Below, piece after piece: positions 46,800 through 57,776 of a stretch of 64,000 bases of DNA; position 1 is the stretch's first letter; each line of letters begins with the position of its first letter. The translations under genes and the position numbers were made by a program. The stretch covers positions 234,105,001 through 234,169,000 of the forward strand of contig JAUMIR010000004.1 of the NCBI GenBank assembly GCA_030847615.1. Reading direction: 5' to 3'. Source of the stretch: Gambelia wislizenii. Taxonomy: Eukaryota; Chordata; Lepidosauria; Squamata; Crotaphytidae. The notes under the pieces are model-generated. The model was not told the DNA's origin and searched no databases. It saw only the letters and a list, made by a program, of their open reading frames with translations.

Positions 46800-47062
46800 G
46801 GTCACCCCCTGTATGCACGGGGATATGTTCCTGGACTTACTGTTTATAAGTGAAACTGCAGATAATAACAACACCTATTAAGATAAAGGACTTCAGGTAC
46901 AAACATACCATAGAGTTCTGTTGGAGGACCTAGCAATTCCTAGAGAGTACACCTCTCTAGGCATTTTTCAGTGCATCTCTATGGTGTTTGTCCATATTTT
47001 TTTTCAGCTATGGATAACTGAAATTGTGGATATTGGTTCTGTGGATATGGGAGGGGACCCTG
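46800..47062. mobile_element. Tigger/pogo-like MITE, diverged
   Basis: The left end GGTCACCCCCTGTATGCACG and the right end, read inward, CAGGGTCCCCTCCCATATCC are related. TA borders lie at 46798-46799 and 47063-47064. The interior has CTATGGATAACTG and GTGGATATTGG, like the other Tigger-type copies. Confidence 0.55.
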
Positions 47063-48400
47063 TATTTAAACTGGGAGGCACTGTTCCTTTATTACCAGGA
47101 CCGACAGTGTATATCTCCTTTTATACACAAAATAAAATCCTTTAGGCCATGCTGTAAGTTTGGGTTGGAGGTAGATGATGAAAAAATAGGAGAGAGCAGC
47201 CTAACAGACCTAGCCTGTCAGTTGTAAGAGAGGACAAAGATGATTAATAGCTCCTGTAAAGAAGTGTTATGGGAGGAAAGGGTTAAAAAAGCCCCTTCAA
47301 GGAGGAGAGTTTTTATTAGTTCTGAAGGAAGGAAGGTTGATGTGTAGCTCAGCTCCTTATTTGGGTTTAGTCAAGATTATTACATTAGTGCAAGCTCTTT
47401 ATTTTTGATGTCTGCCCAAGCAGCCATATGCTCATTCTTAGCAAAGGAGAAGAATGCTTCCTTTGTCATAATGTTTGCCAGGCTGTAGTTTGAGAAAGTC
47501 AGTGATAAGGAAGATAACTTTTGTATGGAAACAGAACAGTACTTTAAACAAATCAACCTCCCCGCCCCCCGCCCAATATAATTAGTCAGTTTCTCCCTAG
47601 AAGTTATTTGATTCTGAAAAGTCAATAATGATTCCTGGGATGATTTTTGTTATGAGAGGTACAGCTTTGATGGCTTCCCCTGTATTTCTACTGAAACAAA
47701 ACTAATGCTGTTTATATAAGGTTCTGCCACCACAATGACTAAATATGTTCTGCAACTGAAAATGTACTATATAAAGCTGTTAATTATTGGGAGGAAAATT
47801 ATGATTGCCCATTAGGTTATTTGCAGACGTCTGTATATTCTGGCAGTGCCTTTTGTTTTGCTCCAGTTTTAATGATGCAGTTCTATTCAGTCTGTATATA
47901 AAACCCACATGCTTCAGACAGGCACAGGAAGGCTCTGCATGTACAGCTAATAGGATGGAAGTCATGCCTGTGCAATAAAGCACCTATAGGCATTACCACT
48001 GAATCTGAAGAAAGCACTGGGTGTTGTAGAAGCTGGGAACATGTTTCCTCTCCTGGGGTCAAAAGTGCTATTAGAGCTGGACTGGAGTTGTAGATTCCTC
48101 CCCTCTTCAAAATGATGCAAATCCATAGAGTAGAAAAAACATAACTTTCAAACCCAACAAATCAGGAATTGCACACCTCTGTATTCACTTTGCTGAAACA
48201 CCTCAAAATACTGTACTCAATGTTAAGGTGATGAGATATATAATCACTGGAAATTTATACTGCAGAGCGCTGGCATGGTATGGTATGCTGCAGCCTGCAG
48301 GGGTCAGCAATGAGCAGGCTAAATGCAGCTGGTGAGCATATCTAGAGTATGTCTGGGAGACAGGCGTGGGAAGGACATGTGAAAGAAGTCTTATCTGTAT
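47063..48400. other. Unannotated spacer
   Basis: There is no coding signature and no family I can name. Confidence 0.5.
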
Positions 48401-48765
48401 GGGAAAATGTGTGTGAGAACCACCAACTGTATAACCCATGACTGTACTGTATAATTGGATCACCCCACTAACTGTCTCTGTACTTGTCTTGACTTGGATT
48501 CAGCTCGCAGACTTTGTGCATCCAGTCTGGGATGTACATTGCAAAACTGCACTGTGTATTGTGCTGTGTTATGTAGTCTGTATGCTAGGAGTCTCATACT
48601 CATTGTAAATATTTCCCCAACATGCTTTAGTAAAGCGAAATAGTTTAGACATACGTCTGCGTCTGTGTGCTCATTTCTTCACCTGATGATTGCAACTCTG
48701 CTACAACAACTTTTGCTGCCTGGTCCTCTTGAAATTCTCAGAGGTACCAGTGTGCTACCATGACA
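48401..48765 (+). repeat. Possible solitary LTR fragment (uncertain)
   Basis: The layout resembles the R-U5 end of an LTR: TTTAGTAAAGCGAAATAG (a weak polyadenylation-like stretch), then CATACGTCTGCGTCTGTGTG, then ACAACTTTTGCTGCCTGG, a pattern often seen where an LTR meets a primer binding site. There is no gag, pol or env reading frame, and no flanking duplication was found. It could equally be unique sequence. Confidence 0.25.
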
Positions 48766-48884
48766 CTTAATCCCCATGGCGAATATGCTGTTGTTATATG
48801 TGCTCATGTGGATGATTGCTCATGAAGGAATTGGTGTATGATAGGTTTCTTTGTTGTGTCAACCATATAGCCATGGTTTTAAGG

Positions 48885-49514
48885 CTGAATCAGAGCCTCA
48901 TATATCTCTCTGGCTTTGCTTTGGAAATGAAGATTCAGGAAGGACTCATCCCGCGCTTTCTGCAAGTCCGCTGATTACTAAAAAGGCCAATCTGAGATAA
49001 ACAAGTCTGGTTGCAGAAAGCACAGCAGAAGGTCTCCTTGGGTGATGTTTCTGGGTTGTGATTCTTTCTGCGTTGTCATTTCTCTTCAAGACTTGTTCAG
49101 CATGAGTTCTCAAATAAGGCTGCAGCATTGTTCCTCTCCATGCCTCCCGATGTGAGGCCAGGGTGGATCATTGTTGGTGAGCAATTTGGCCGAGCCTGAG
49201 ATGTTGTTTCAGGGAGTCCTTGTATCGCTTTTTTGGAGTGCCCCTCTTATGCTGACCTGTGGCGAGTTCACCATAGAGTACTATTTTTGGGAGGCGATGG
49301 TCCTCCATCCTAGAAATGTGCCCTGCCCAGCGCAGCTGTGTTCTCAATATCATGGCCTCAACGCTGGTAATCCCTGATTGCTCAAGGACAGCAACATTCG
49401 TCACATAGTCAGTCCAGTGTATATTTAGGATTGTGCATATACAGCACTGATGAAAACGTTCAAGGAGTCATAAGTGGTGGCGATAGGTGACCCATGTTTC
49501 AGACCCATAAAGGA
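48885..49514 (-). mobile_element. RTE/I-like LINE 3' part, copy 2
   Basis: The minus strand encodes TNVAVLEQSGITSVEAMILR, then TQLRWAGHISRMEDHRLPK, VLYGELATGQHKRGTPKKR and YKDSLKQHLRLG. It ends with a Cys/His-rich tail and the sequence GCGGGATGAGTCC, homologous to 29180-29800. The frame is better preserved than in copy 1: RWAGHIS is intact here but degraded there. It is 5'-truncated at about 49514, where an L2 fragment abuts. Confidence 0.75.
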
Positions 49515-49780
49515 GAAATGCTCTGTATCCCTGGTCCTCAGGCTAAGGTGCATATACTCGAAGTGGACTGTATTCCGGATGGGTATCCTGGTCAAGATCA
49601 GGTTGTTCTTATGAATCAGAGCAACTCCGCCCCTCCCCCCGCTCACTTCCCCTCACCTGCTCACTGACAGAGTACCTGGCTGGGAGGGCCTGCGTCCAGG
49701 TAACTGCGCTATCCTCTCCCAGCCAGGTCTCTGTAAAGCAAGCCAGGTCGGCATCCTCATCCATGTACCTTTAAGACTAA
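49515..49780 (-). mobile_element. L2 LINE endonuclease-domain fragment
   Basis: The minus strand reads MDEDADLACFTETWLGEDSA, then QALPARYSVSEQ and GGVALIHKNNLILTRIPI with FEYMHLSLR. FxTETWL and RGGGVA-type motifs are the L2/CR1 apurinic endonuclease signature; RYPV/RIPI and FE(Y/C) favour L2. A short frame break lies near 49640. Confidence 0.65.
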
Positions 49781-49951
49781 TGAGTTTTTATTTAATTTTT
49801 AGTCTTAAAGATGTTGCCACATTCCCTTTTTTCTCTCCCCTTCTCATCCTCTTTTTTATGCTGCAAAAGACTAACACAACTACTTCTTTGAAGACTTGTG
49901 GAGTAGAGAAGAGAAAGCTTTCTGCAGTATAGGAAATATCCTTAGAATATA

Positions 49952-50107
49952 CAGTAGAACCCCTGTATCCACTGATTCATTATCCACTGATTCAGTTATC
50001 CATGGGACACAAAACAGCACACCTACCAATTTCTGCCTTTTCATAACACCCCAGATCAGTTCTCTTGGGGTTGTCACCTGACTCTGCCTAATGGTAGGGT
50101 TGTCCAG
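49952..50107. mobile_element. Tigger/pogo-like MITE, possible
   Basis: CAGTAGAACCCCTGTATCC at the left, TA at both borders, and TATCCACTGATTCAGTTATCC inside. The right end (from the right CTGGACAACCCTACC) matches poorly. It is related to the foldback element at 56978. Confidence 0.45.
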
Positions 50108-50990
50108 TATGTGTGTGTATTCTTAATGGGAATTACAGTATATTATCAGTCTACTAAAGTTATTTCCTCATCTTTGTTTCCTTTTATGGCCCAGTGTCAT
50201 TTGGAATAAACTTTAATTTAGAATAAACTTTAATTGGACATTTTGTTATCCACTGAGTGGTCTCCATTAAGAACAAATAGTAGGATTTCTGTCACAGCCA
50301 GTTGCCAGTTAGTGAAGTTTCACAAACATATCTTCATTATTTATGCATGCTGTGCTTTATTGCCAACACCAGGTGTGAGCTAGGAACACTTCACTACCCA
50401 CAAGCAGCTAAAGGGGTCAAATGTCACTGTTGAAAGTAATAACGATTAACAAACAGAACAAGAGAGGTGTGTTCTCATGTGAACAGAGGCATCCACCAGT
50501 CCTTCAAAGCAGTCATGCCCACATTTTATAGTGGTGAGCCAAGCAAACTATTTATTACAGGAAGAGAACAGTTCATTTGGGATGGATTAAGGGCTGCCCT
50601 GTTCCAATAGATTTTGCTGTTTGAGACAAGGGTGTCCACTCTGTCTGGGTTCACCCTGACTATCCATCATGGCTGGGATAGATAGGCTAGCTCTTGAGGG
50701 AGCATGGAGAAACAATTGGAAGCTGCCCTCCTACCTCCAGCATCTACCATGTAGAGTGGTTGCCTCATTCTGCTAAATGGTAAAGCTGGTTCTGATGTAA
50801 TAGCCCATTTTACTTCTATTTTTTTCTGCCTGTCTCAAGGATTCAGGCTAAGGAGATTATCAGACAGGAACGCAAAAAACATTCCTGTCCCATAATCTCC
50901 AATCCCATCCCTGTCCTGGCATACTCTCCCAGGTGCTCCAATGTCTGACCTTGCTTTCCTGTGTTCTATGGGCTCCTGCTACAGGCCTAA
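50108..50990. other. Unannotated spacer
   Basis: Nothing was recognised apart from a TG tract near 50110. Confidence 0.5.
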
Positions 50991-51319
50991 GGACTTTTTC
51001 GGATGAGCTTTTACAGTGCTAGCAGCCTCATCCCTGTTGCAAGGCCGCTGCGCTGCAGGGCGTCCCTTTCAGATGACACTCTCCCCTGCCGGTACTGTTG
51101 TGTTACTGCAGGGACACTGCAGCGTTATATTCGGTGGTTTTCTAATCACGAAAGTTGATCGTTATTAGAAAACTGCTGAATATAACGCTGCAGTGTCCCT
51201 GCGGTAACACAACAGTACCGGCAGGAGAGAGCATCATCCGAAAGGGACGCCCTGCAGCGCAGCAGCCTTGCAACAGGGATGAGGCTGCTAGCGCTGTAAA
51301 AGCTCATCCGAAAAAGTCC
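50991..51319. mobile_element. Palindromic PIF/Harbinger MITE (329 bp)
   Basis: The entire element is an inverted repeat. It begins GGACTTTTTCGGATGAGC and ends with the complement, and the arms stay matched almost to a centre near 51155 with few mismatches. The TAA direct repeat flanks it (50988-50990, 51320-51322), the classical Harbinger target. The first 16 bases match the terminus of the 1235-bp element at 42092, so that family is the likely source of transposase. No coding capacity. Confidence 0.9.
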
Positions 51320-51322
51320 TAA

Positions 51323-53751
51323 GACACCATTTAGTTTCAGTGGGTGACTCCAGATTCTAGAATTATAAGAGCAGAAGAAAAACTTCCAGCACTACCACCT
51401 TCAAGCATCACCTTCTGGAACTGACCATCCAGAGAGGAGTAGAACCCCTGCACTACAGACATCCCTGCAATACAGACATTTGCTCAAGAAAGATAACATG
51501 GTTAATGGTCTGAAATGCTGCAAAGAGCTGATCAGAGTAAAATAGGTTTTACTCCCTGTATATAAGTCATCCTATTGGGTCAATGAGTCTGTTTCTGTGT
51601 TGAAACATAACCTGACCATCCCCCCACCTTGACTGAAGTAGATCCAGACATTCGCTGAAAAGCCTCTGAAGTTGGTCAGCAACCACCTACTCAAGGACTT
51701 TGTCTGGGAAGTGTTATTTGGTGGCATAACATTAGGTCCAAAGGACCTAGAGATAATTTCTTCAGGAGTGGCCTTACAATTGGGAAACATGGGGACCCTA
51801 TGCTCTTATACAGAGACATTTTTCATGTCCCTGGCCCAGCTGGCTGCTAACTTGCTGCCCATTTGAACAATTCACATATGCAAGTGGGCACACAAACCTG
51901 TTTAAGTACCTTGTTAATGTCTCTGAGCCATACCAGATGACATTTCTTCCAACAACATTAGCCAAGACTATGTTCTGGATATCTCACCTGATATAATGAT
52001 GGGATCCATGCAAAAAGTGAGAGTATTTGCTCCACTTGTATCCCTTGACACTTGCTCACATTTGACATTTTGCTCATTCTCCCAGTTTGGAGAGATGCTT
52101 CTGGAACTCCTTTTTGTTTGTTTGTTTTAACAGCTCTAAATAATTTGGTGTCAGCACCAAATCCTGAACCTGCCTTTCCAGTATTCTGATCTGTATCTAC
52201 TGTTATCATATTCTTTTCTAAATTTTGATGATAAATCAGGGGTTGGGGAGGCTATTTTTTTGCCCTTGCATCTCTCAGTGGGCTGGATCAGCATGTCCAA
52301 TGTGACCAGAAGTGACATCATATCACTTCCAGTTTCATTTTTGGCTGATTTTTTTTTTCTTCATTTTAAGGCATGTGAGTTGGAGAGGGTCTGAGGGACC
52401 CCATGCAAAATCCAAAAAAAATAAAATAAAAATGCTGTGTTTTGCAGAGTCTTTAAGCCCTGGGGTTTTGGGGGTGGTTGTCTTGGGGCTTTTATGGGGA
52501 CTTCAGAGACTGCAAATTCCAGACCTGTGGCTCACATGAGGTCCACGGCTGTACTTTTCCCACCTCAGATTACTGGTAAGGACGATTCTGTTTCAGAGGA
52601 AAGGATGAGGAAACTGCCTATAGCATAATGTTTGGTGCATTCAAGATAACTTTTTGAAATATTTCCAAGAGCATGTACACATTGACAGCTTAGGCTATGT
52701 GGTTTTCTCAACATGAGCTGCAACAGAAGAACTTAGTCATACATAACTCTTGTTAAAAACTGGAGCTGCAACTTCTCCCACTGATTTCTACAGAAGTTTG
52801 GTGTAACTCTGCCCTTGTTTTCACAAAGGGCAGAGGAGTGATAAACCTGTTTCTATACTGTCACACTTCAAAACAGGGGTGGGTGCTCATATGACTGAAC
52901 ACAAGGGTGAAAGAAAGAAAGAAGGAAGGAAGGAAGGAAAGAAGGAAAAGTCTCTATGTAGATTGAACTTCATCCATCTTTACGTAAGTGGATGCTTGAT
53001 CCTGTAGGTGAAATTTCCCTTTCATTCCATCTACACCCTGTATGCCTAATTACATCTGTTTCAGAGTATCCCTGACTAATCCACTGGGGCAGATTTGCGA
53101 AGGGGTGCCAGGGGATGCAGTGAGAAGATGGGATTTGTTCTATCAGTGGTCAACATTCCACTGTTTGATAGACACCATTGAATACAACCTACTGAAAATT
53201 AGCATTTCAGGGAAGAAGCTAGGTTAGAACTCTTCCTCACATCTAGCTTTTTATGTGTAGAAAGCATGTGCATGTGTGTGCATAGAGAAGGGTTGGCGAC
53301 TGTGCTTCTCCAGAGGTTTTTGGCCTACAGCTCCTGTCATCCATAGCCAACCTAGCCAATAGTGAAGGAGAATGTTAATTGAGGTCCAAAAATAACACAA
53401 AACTACCAAGAGGGCAAGTACTGCTCATTTCTGGTGCAGTGGAACATTAAATCATATAAACCCCACCTCCATCCTGAAGTTAAGAAATAAACATACCACT
53501 TAGGGAAGTGGCTTTAAAGTCTGAGAGTAGCATGGAAGACGGTTAGCAAAATCCATTAGCAGAATAACTCACTTTACCACTGTTTCTGGACCAGAAGGGG
53601 AAAACACCTAAAGCATGCCGACATTGTGGAATAAGGCAAGGTGGGACATGACACTCTTGGGCTTTACTTCCACTTCCCTTCCCTCATGTGATAAGTCCCC
53701 ATATCTGCTGTTTGTAGAGATCCAGAGTTTATTTATGCTACACAGGTAATG
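51323..53751. other. Unannotated spacer
   Basis: There is no exon. A Tigger-like left-end motif (GTAGAACCCCTGCACTACAG) lies near 51440 without a partner. An AAAG/AAGG microsatellite lies at 52910-52950. Confidence 0.5.
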
Positions 53752-53925
53752 GCATTTTGATACCGCTCTAACTGCCATGGATCCATTCTAAAGAGTCTTG
53801 GATTTGTAATTGGGTGACGTACCTAGAATTCCCTGCTGGAGAAATCTAGTTCACTACTATGAACTAGAGGACAAGAGATAATCTATAAAACATCTCATTT
53901 TGTTTAAAGTGCCAGCAGACTCTCT
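53752..53925. mobile_element. hAT-like MITE half copy
   Basis: GGCATTTTGATACCGCTCTA and ACTGCCATGGATCCATTC match the left half of the foldback MITE at 43531 (GCATTTTGACGCTGCTTTAA, CTGCCATGGCTC). The right half is lost or diverged. Confidence 0.5.
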
Positions 53926-53927
53926 TG

Positions 53928-55953
53928 AGGCCTATCTACACAAGGCGAAAAATCTGAAGTACCTTGTAGTATTGGCATCTCGCAGCAGTAGCGACATGTC
54001 TAAATGGTTTTTCTGACCTCTGAAGCCCCCACAAACCTCACATTCCTGATGGCAGCCATGAGCGATTTACTCACATCAGTTCTTCACTGCCACCATTTTT
54101 TAAAAAAGTCATTCCAAGGTGCACTGGTGCGATAGAACGGTTTTCCAATTTTATAGGAAAGCAAAACAGAAAATACTAATCCTACTTTATCACCTTAGCG
54201 AGTGATCACCAAGGCAAAAATACAACATGGTGACAGCAGGTGCTTGGCTTGCTAGCAAGCCCCACTCCCACTCTTGCCCAGCCAATCAGCTTTGAGCTTC
54301 CCTTCAAATTTCCTGTGGAAAAAGTATAAGGAGAGGTTATGTCCAAAAATTCCATTATGGGTGTCTCCTCACGAAGCCTTTTTTAGTAGAGAAGAACTAC
54401 CTTCAAAAAAATGGATAACATATAACGAACTGACTGTTATGAAAAATGGACAAGAATTGTTTAAGTCACAGGAAGAATTGGAGAAAGAAGAGATAGCCAT
54501 CCATTGGTACCTTTATAGACAACTAAAAGAAAGGTATAAAATGGATCAAAAGGCGAGAGGAATAGATACGTCTAAAACATTATGGGAGAAGTTAATCCAA
54601 CTGGGAAATAAAAACCTGATAACAAGACATTACCAACAACTTTTGGAATGGAATACAGAAGAAGAAAACATAAAAGACAGTATGATAAAATGGGTGCAGA
54701 ATATAGGACGTGAAGTACAATTGAGAGAATGGGAAATGTTCTGGACTTCAAAAATGAAATTAACATTATGTCAAAGCATTCGTGAAAACTGCTATAAAAT
54801 GTACTTTAGGTAGTATCATTCACCAGAGAAACTATCTAAAATGTATAAAGGCGTGAGAAATAAATGTTGGAAATGTGGAAAAGAAACGGGTACATTTTTT
54901 CACCTATGGTAGAGCAGCGGGAAAGCACAAAAGTACTGGAAACAGGTGCATAAAATTACTCATGAAGTATTAAATTGTAATCTTACGATGAAACCAGAAC
55001 TATACCTATTATGTATGCATGAAGAAAGAATAGACCACGACAAAGAAAAACTACTATTCCATATGGTAACGACGACACATATAGTATATGTGACTAAATG
55101 GAAAGAAAAAGAAACTCTGACAATGGACCATTGGCTCCTCAAAGCATATAAAATGATCGCAATGGATAGAATAACAATGTTACTAAAAGGCAAGAGTATA
55201 GAAAAACATAGAGAAGTCTGGGACAGATTGTTAGAATACTTAGGAAAGATTTGGGGAGAATATGCAACAATCCCTAAATGAGGTTTAAAATTTAGAAATT
55301 TAGAAATTAATGGCAACCTTCTAATCATATCACATTCACAGAATAAAAAAAAGGGAGAAAAAGAACAAGAAACAATTTAATCCATTATTTTTTAAAAAAT
55401 CAACAAAAACATCTTATATCCAAAACAAACAAAATAAGCAAACAGATGTATATTAGCACCATGTATGTAAGTAATGTAAGATAAAGGGAGAAACGGGACA
55501 TGGAGAAAATCACAATAGAAAGGTGGAACATACTTCTTGCAAAAATTGATACAAACAAGAGAATTGAGATATTGTATTGTAAGATAATCTTGTAGAGATC
55601 AGAAAGGAAGTCATAGATAGTATGTCTGAGCAGGTGGGTGGGGGAGTAGGATTGTGTCAATGTGCTGATTGTTATTGTAAAAATGACTTTGTTACAGTTT
55701 TAATTTGTGGAAAAATCAATAAAAACTACTTAAAAAAAATTCCTGTCATTTGATAGTCCAAATGAGCAGGAATATGCATCCCCTCGCGGTTTTTTAAAAT
55801 GTACAGGAAAATCTGCGAATGCTTTAATCTCATTGTTTTTGCCTTTTTGGGCCTCCTCCTTCCGAATAGTGTGGATTGGCACTGGATCCCATTTGGACAG
55901 GTAGGAATCCCAACGAATTGAATGAGATGTATTTTCACTGTTTAGATAGGCCC
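53928..55953. mobile_element. PIF/Harbinger-like MITE (family A-related, copy A4) carrying a nested L1
   Basis: The outer ends are GGCCTATCTACAC at 53929 and, from the right, GGGCCTATCTAAAC at 55953. The interior has CACCTTAGCGAGTGATCAC, shared with copy A2. Its remaining sequence includes CAGCCAATCAG, which is the complement of a segment in A2. Flanking trinucleotides TTG and TGG differ at one base, so the duplication is imperfect or decayed. The L1 at 54315-55738 is inserted in it. Confidence 0.55.
54315..55738 (+). mobile_element. L1 LINE, 5'-truncated, young-looking 3' end
   Basis: One frame runs from 54316 to the stop at 55279 with only two internal TAG stops (54811, 54910). It encodes the C-terminal region of L1 ORF2, including the Cys-rich signature CWKCGKETGTFFHLW. 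The second stop replaces the expected second Trp of the HLWW motif. A 3' UTR and a polyadenylation-like AATAAAAAC with a terminal A-run (55720-55738) follow. AAATTTCCTGT before the start and AAAATTCCTGT after the A-run are a probable target duplication. Few disabling changes suggest recent insertion. Confidence 0.85.
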
Positions 55954-56389
55954 TGGGAGTATGTGTGTGTGATCTCATCCATTGCAGCAATAAGAGCATT
56001 GCAGCTTTATGATGTACTGATAATGATCTAGAGAGTCTAACAAAACAAACAAACAAACAAACATACATACATTTATTTTTGAGGCAGAAGGAGGAGGTAG
56101 GGCTGTAGCTACTGGGGCTGGGCTGGGCTGGGGGAAATGAGGACATTGCTTTCCAATAAATATTCTGTTCCTCCATGAAATTGTCTTTCAAGTCTCTGAA
56201 TGCTGTTCCCTTAGGCCCTGTTTTAAGGAAACAAACATTTCCATCCCATCTCCATTTTATATTTAGCCATGTGGAAGGTGTGTGAGTGTTTGTGTAGAAC
56301 GACTCATTTGAGTGTGTGTGTGGGAAAGAAGTAGGTTTTCATACACAAAAGTAATATTTATATATTCATTCATTCATTCTGAATGATGA
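55954..56389. other. Unannotated spacer
   Basis: A CAAA/CATA microsatellite (56041-56071) and GGGCT units near 56116 are present. No gene was recognised. Confidence 0.5.
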
Positions 56390-56810
56390 TGATGATGATG
56401 ATGATGATATATTTATTTGTATCCTACCTTTTGCCCAATAATGGGCCTCAAGGCAGCCTTACAAAATTGAAAATATATACGTTTTAAAACCTAGGAAAGG
56501 AAAAGAGATATTTTAAAATAAAATAAAATAAACATATTACAATATTAAAACATTAAACATTCACAATACATTACAGTTTTACAAGTCCTTAAGAACATAG
56601 ATGTAGGCTAAGATTAGTCACCAAAGGCATGTCAGAACAGAGGGGTTTTTGCCTGCTTCTGAAAGCACATTAAGCAGGGAGCCATTCTAGCTTCCCCAGG
56701 GAGAGTGCCAGAGCCACTTAGAGGTCCTCTCCCATGTTCCCACCAGGCGCACCTGTGAAGATGGTGGGACTAAAAGAAGGGCTTCCCCAGAAGATTTCAA
56801 AGCATGGGCA
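56390..56810 (-). mobile_element. L2-like LINE 3' end, antisense
   Basis: An ATG/ATC-type tail (56383-56408) and TTTATTTGTATCCTACC, GGGCCTCAAGGCAGCC and TTTTTGCCTGCTTCTG are antisense of the L2 3' UTR and C-terminal codons (compare 41200-41527). It continues TTCCCACCAGGCGCACCTGT in the 5' direction of the element. Confidence 0.6.
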
Positions 56811-56977
56811 GGCTCCAATCACCACTACGGAGAGATTTATTGTGAAAAAGAAGAAAATGCGTGCTGTGGTTGGTGCTGGTGAAAGTTCCACTGGCAGCTC
56901 CTCTGGATTTAATACAGAAGATGAGTTCCAGGACTAGGCTGAGGAAGCATTCCCTTCTGAAGACGTGCCCTCAGATA
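56811..56977 (+). other. Short acidic/Ser-rich open segment, unidentified
   Basis: One frame reads TTERFIVKKKKMRAVVGAGE, then SSTGSSSGFNTEDEFQD and a stop, then AEEAFPSEDVPSDT. The composition is protein-like (a basic then acidic stretch), but no family was recognised. It lies between the L2 fragment and the foldback element and may be part of another transposon ORF. Confidence 0.25.
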
Positions 56978-57774
56978 CAGTAGCACCCTACCATCTGCTG
57001 ATTCCCCATCCGCTGAGTCAATTATCTGTGGATGGCAACAGCGGGGGTGGGGGGTGGACGGGGAGGGAGGGGATGTCAGGAGGCTGAGGTGACCTGCTGC
57101 TGGTGGTGGCATGTGGGGCAGTGGAGGAGGGAGGACGCAGCGGCCTACCGGCAGTTGCGGTACATGGGGTGATGTGGCGGCTGCAGCAGCTGCGAAGGCC
57201 TGGGAGGCCACAGCCTAGGCATGCTAGATTGTGGCGGTGGCCTGGGCCATGAGCCTTCCTCCCTCCCTGCTCCTCCTCCTCCTCCTCCTCTCCTCCAGGG
57301 CATTTGCTATTATCCACAGATTTCACCATCCGTGGTGGGGCCAAGAACCAATCCACAAGGGATTGGTTCCAGGCCCCAACACGGATGGTGAAATCCAGGG
57401 ATAATAGCGAATGCCCTGGAGGAGGAGGAGGAGGAAGAAGGGAGGGAGGGAGGCTCATGGCCCAGGCTGCCACCACCACAACCCAGCCTGCCTAGGCCAT
57501 GGCCTCCCGGGCCTCCTCCTCATCTGCTATTGCCACCACACTGCCCTGCACTCCTCCACTGCCAGCAGGCCTCCTCCTCCTCCGCTACCACCACACTACC
57601 CTGTGTGCTGCCACCACCAGCAGGCCGTGGGGCCTCCCTCCTCCACCGCCCACATGCTGCCACCACCAGCTTCCCAACATCCCCTCCCTCCCTGTCCACC
57701 CCACCCCCCACTGTCACCATCCACGGATAATTGAATCAGCGGATGGCGAATCAGCGGATGACAGAGTGCTACTG
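56978..57774. mobile_element. Giant foldback Tigger/pogo-like element (797 bp)
   Basis: It begins CAGTAGCACCCTACCATC and ends, from the right, CAGTAGCACTCTGTCATC, with TA at both borders (56976-56977, 57775-57776). The inverted arms run through almost the whole element. GGAGGAGGAGG-type blocks, TCATGGCCCAGGC and GCCTAGGC occur in mirror positions around 57245 and 57455. The centre is GAACCAATCC-ACAAG-GGATTGGTTC near 57348-57372. CTGATTC...GGATGG-type ends link it to the Tigger-type MITEs. No transposase. Confidence 0.75.
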
Positions 57775-57776
57775 TA

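Noticed and set aside
54274..54316. Protein start MPSQSALSF as the real start of the 179-codon frame
   Set aside because: These codons come from the MITE flank. L1 coding similarity begins only at about 54316, so the start is a chance in-frame ATG upstream of the insertion.
56734..56937. 67-codon frame as one protein gene
   Set aside because: Its first half is antisense L2 sequence. Only the last part is unexplained and is listed as such.
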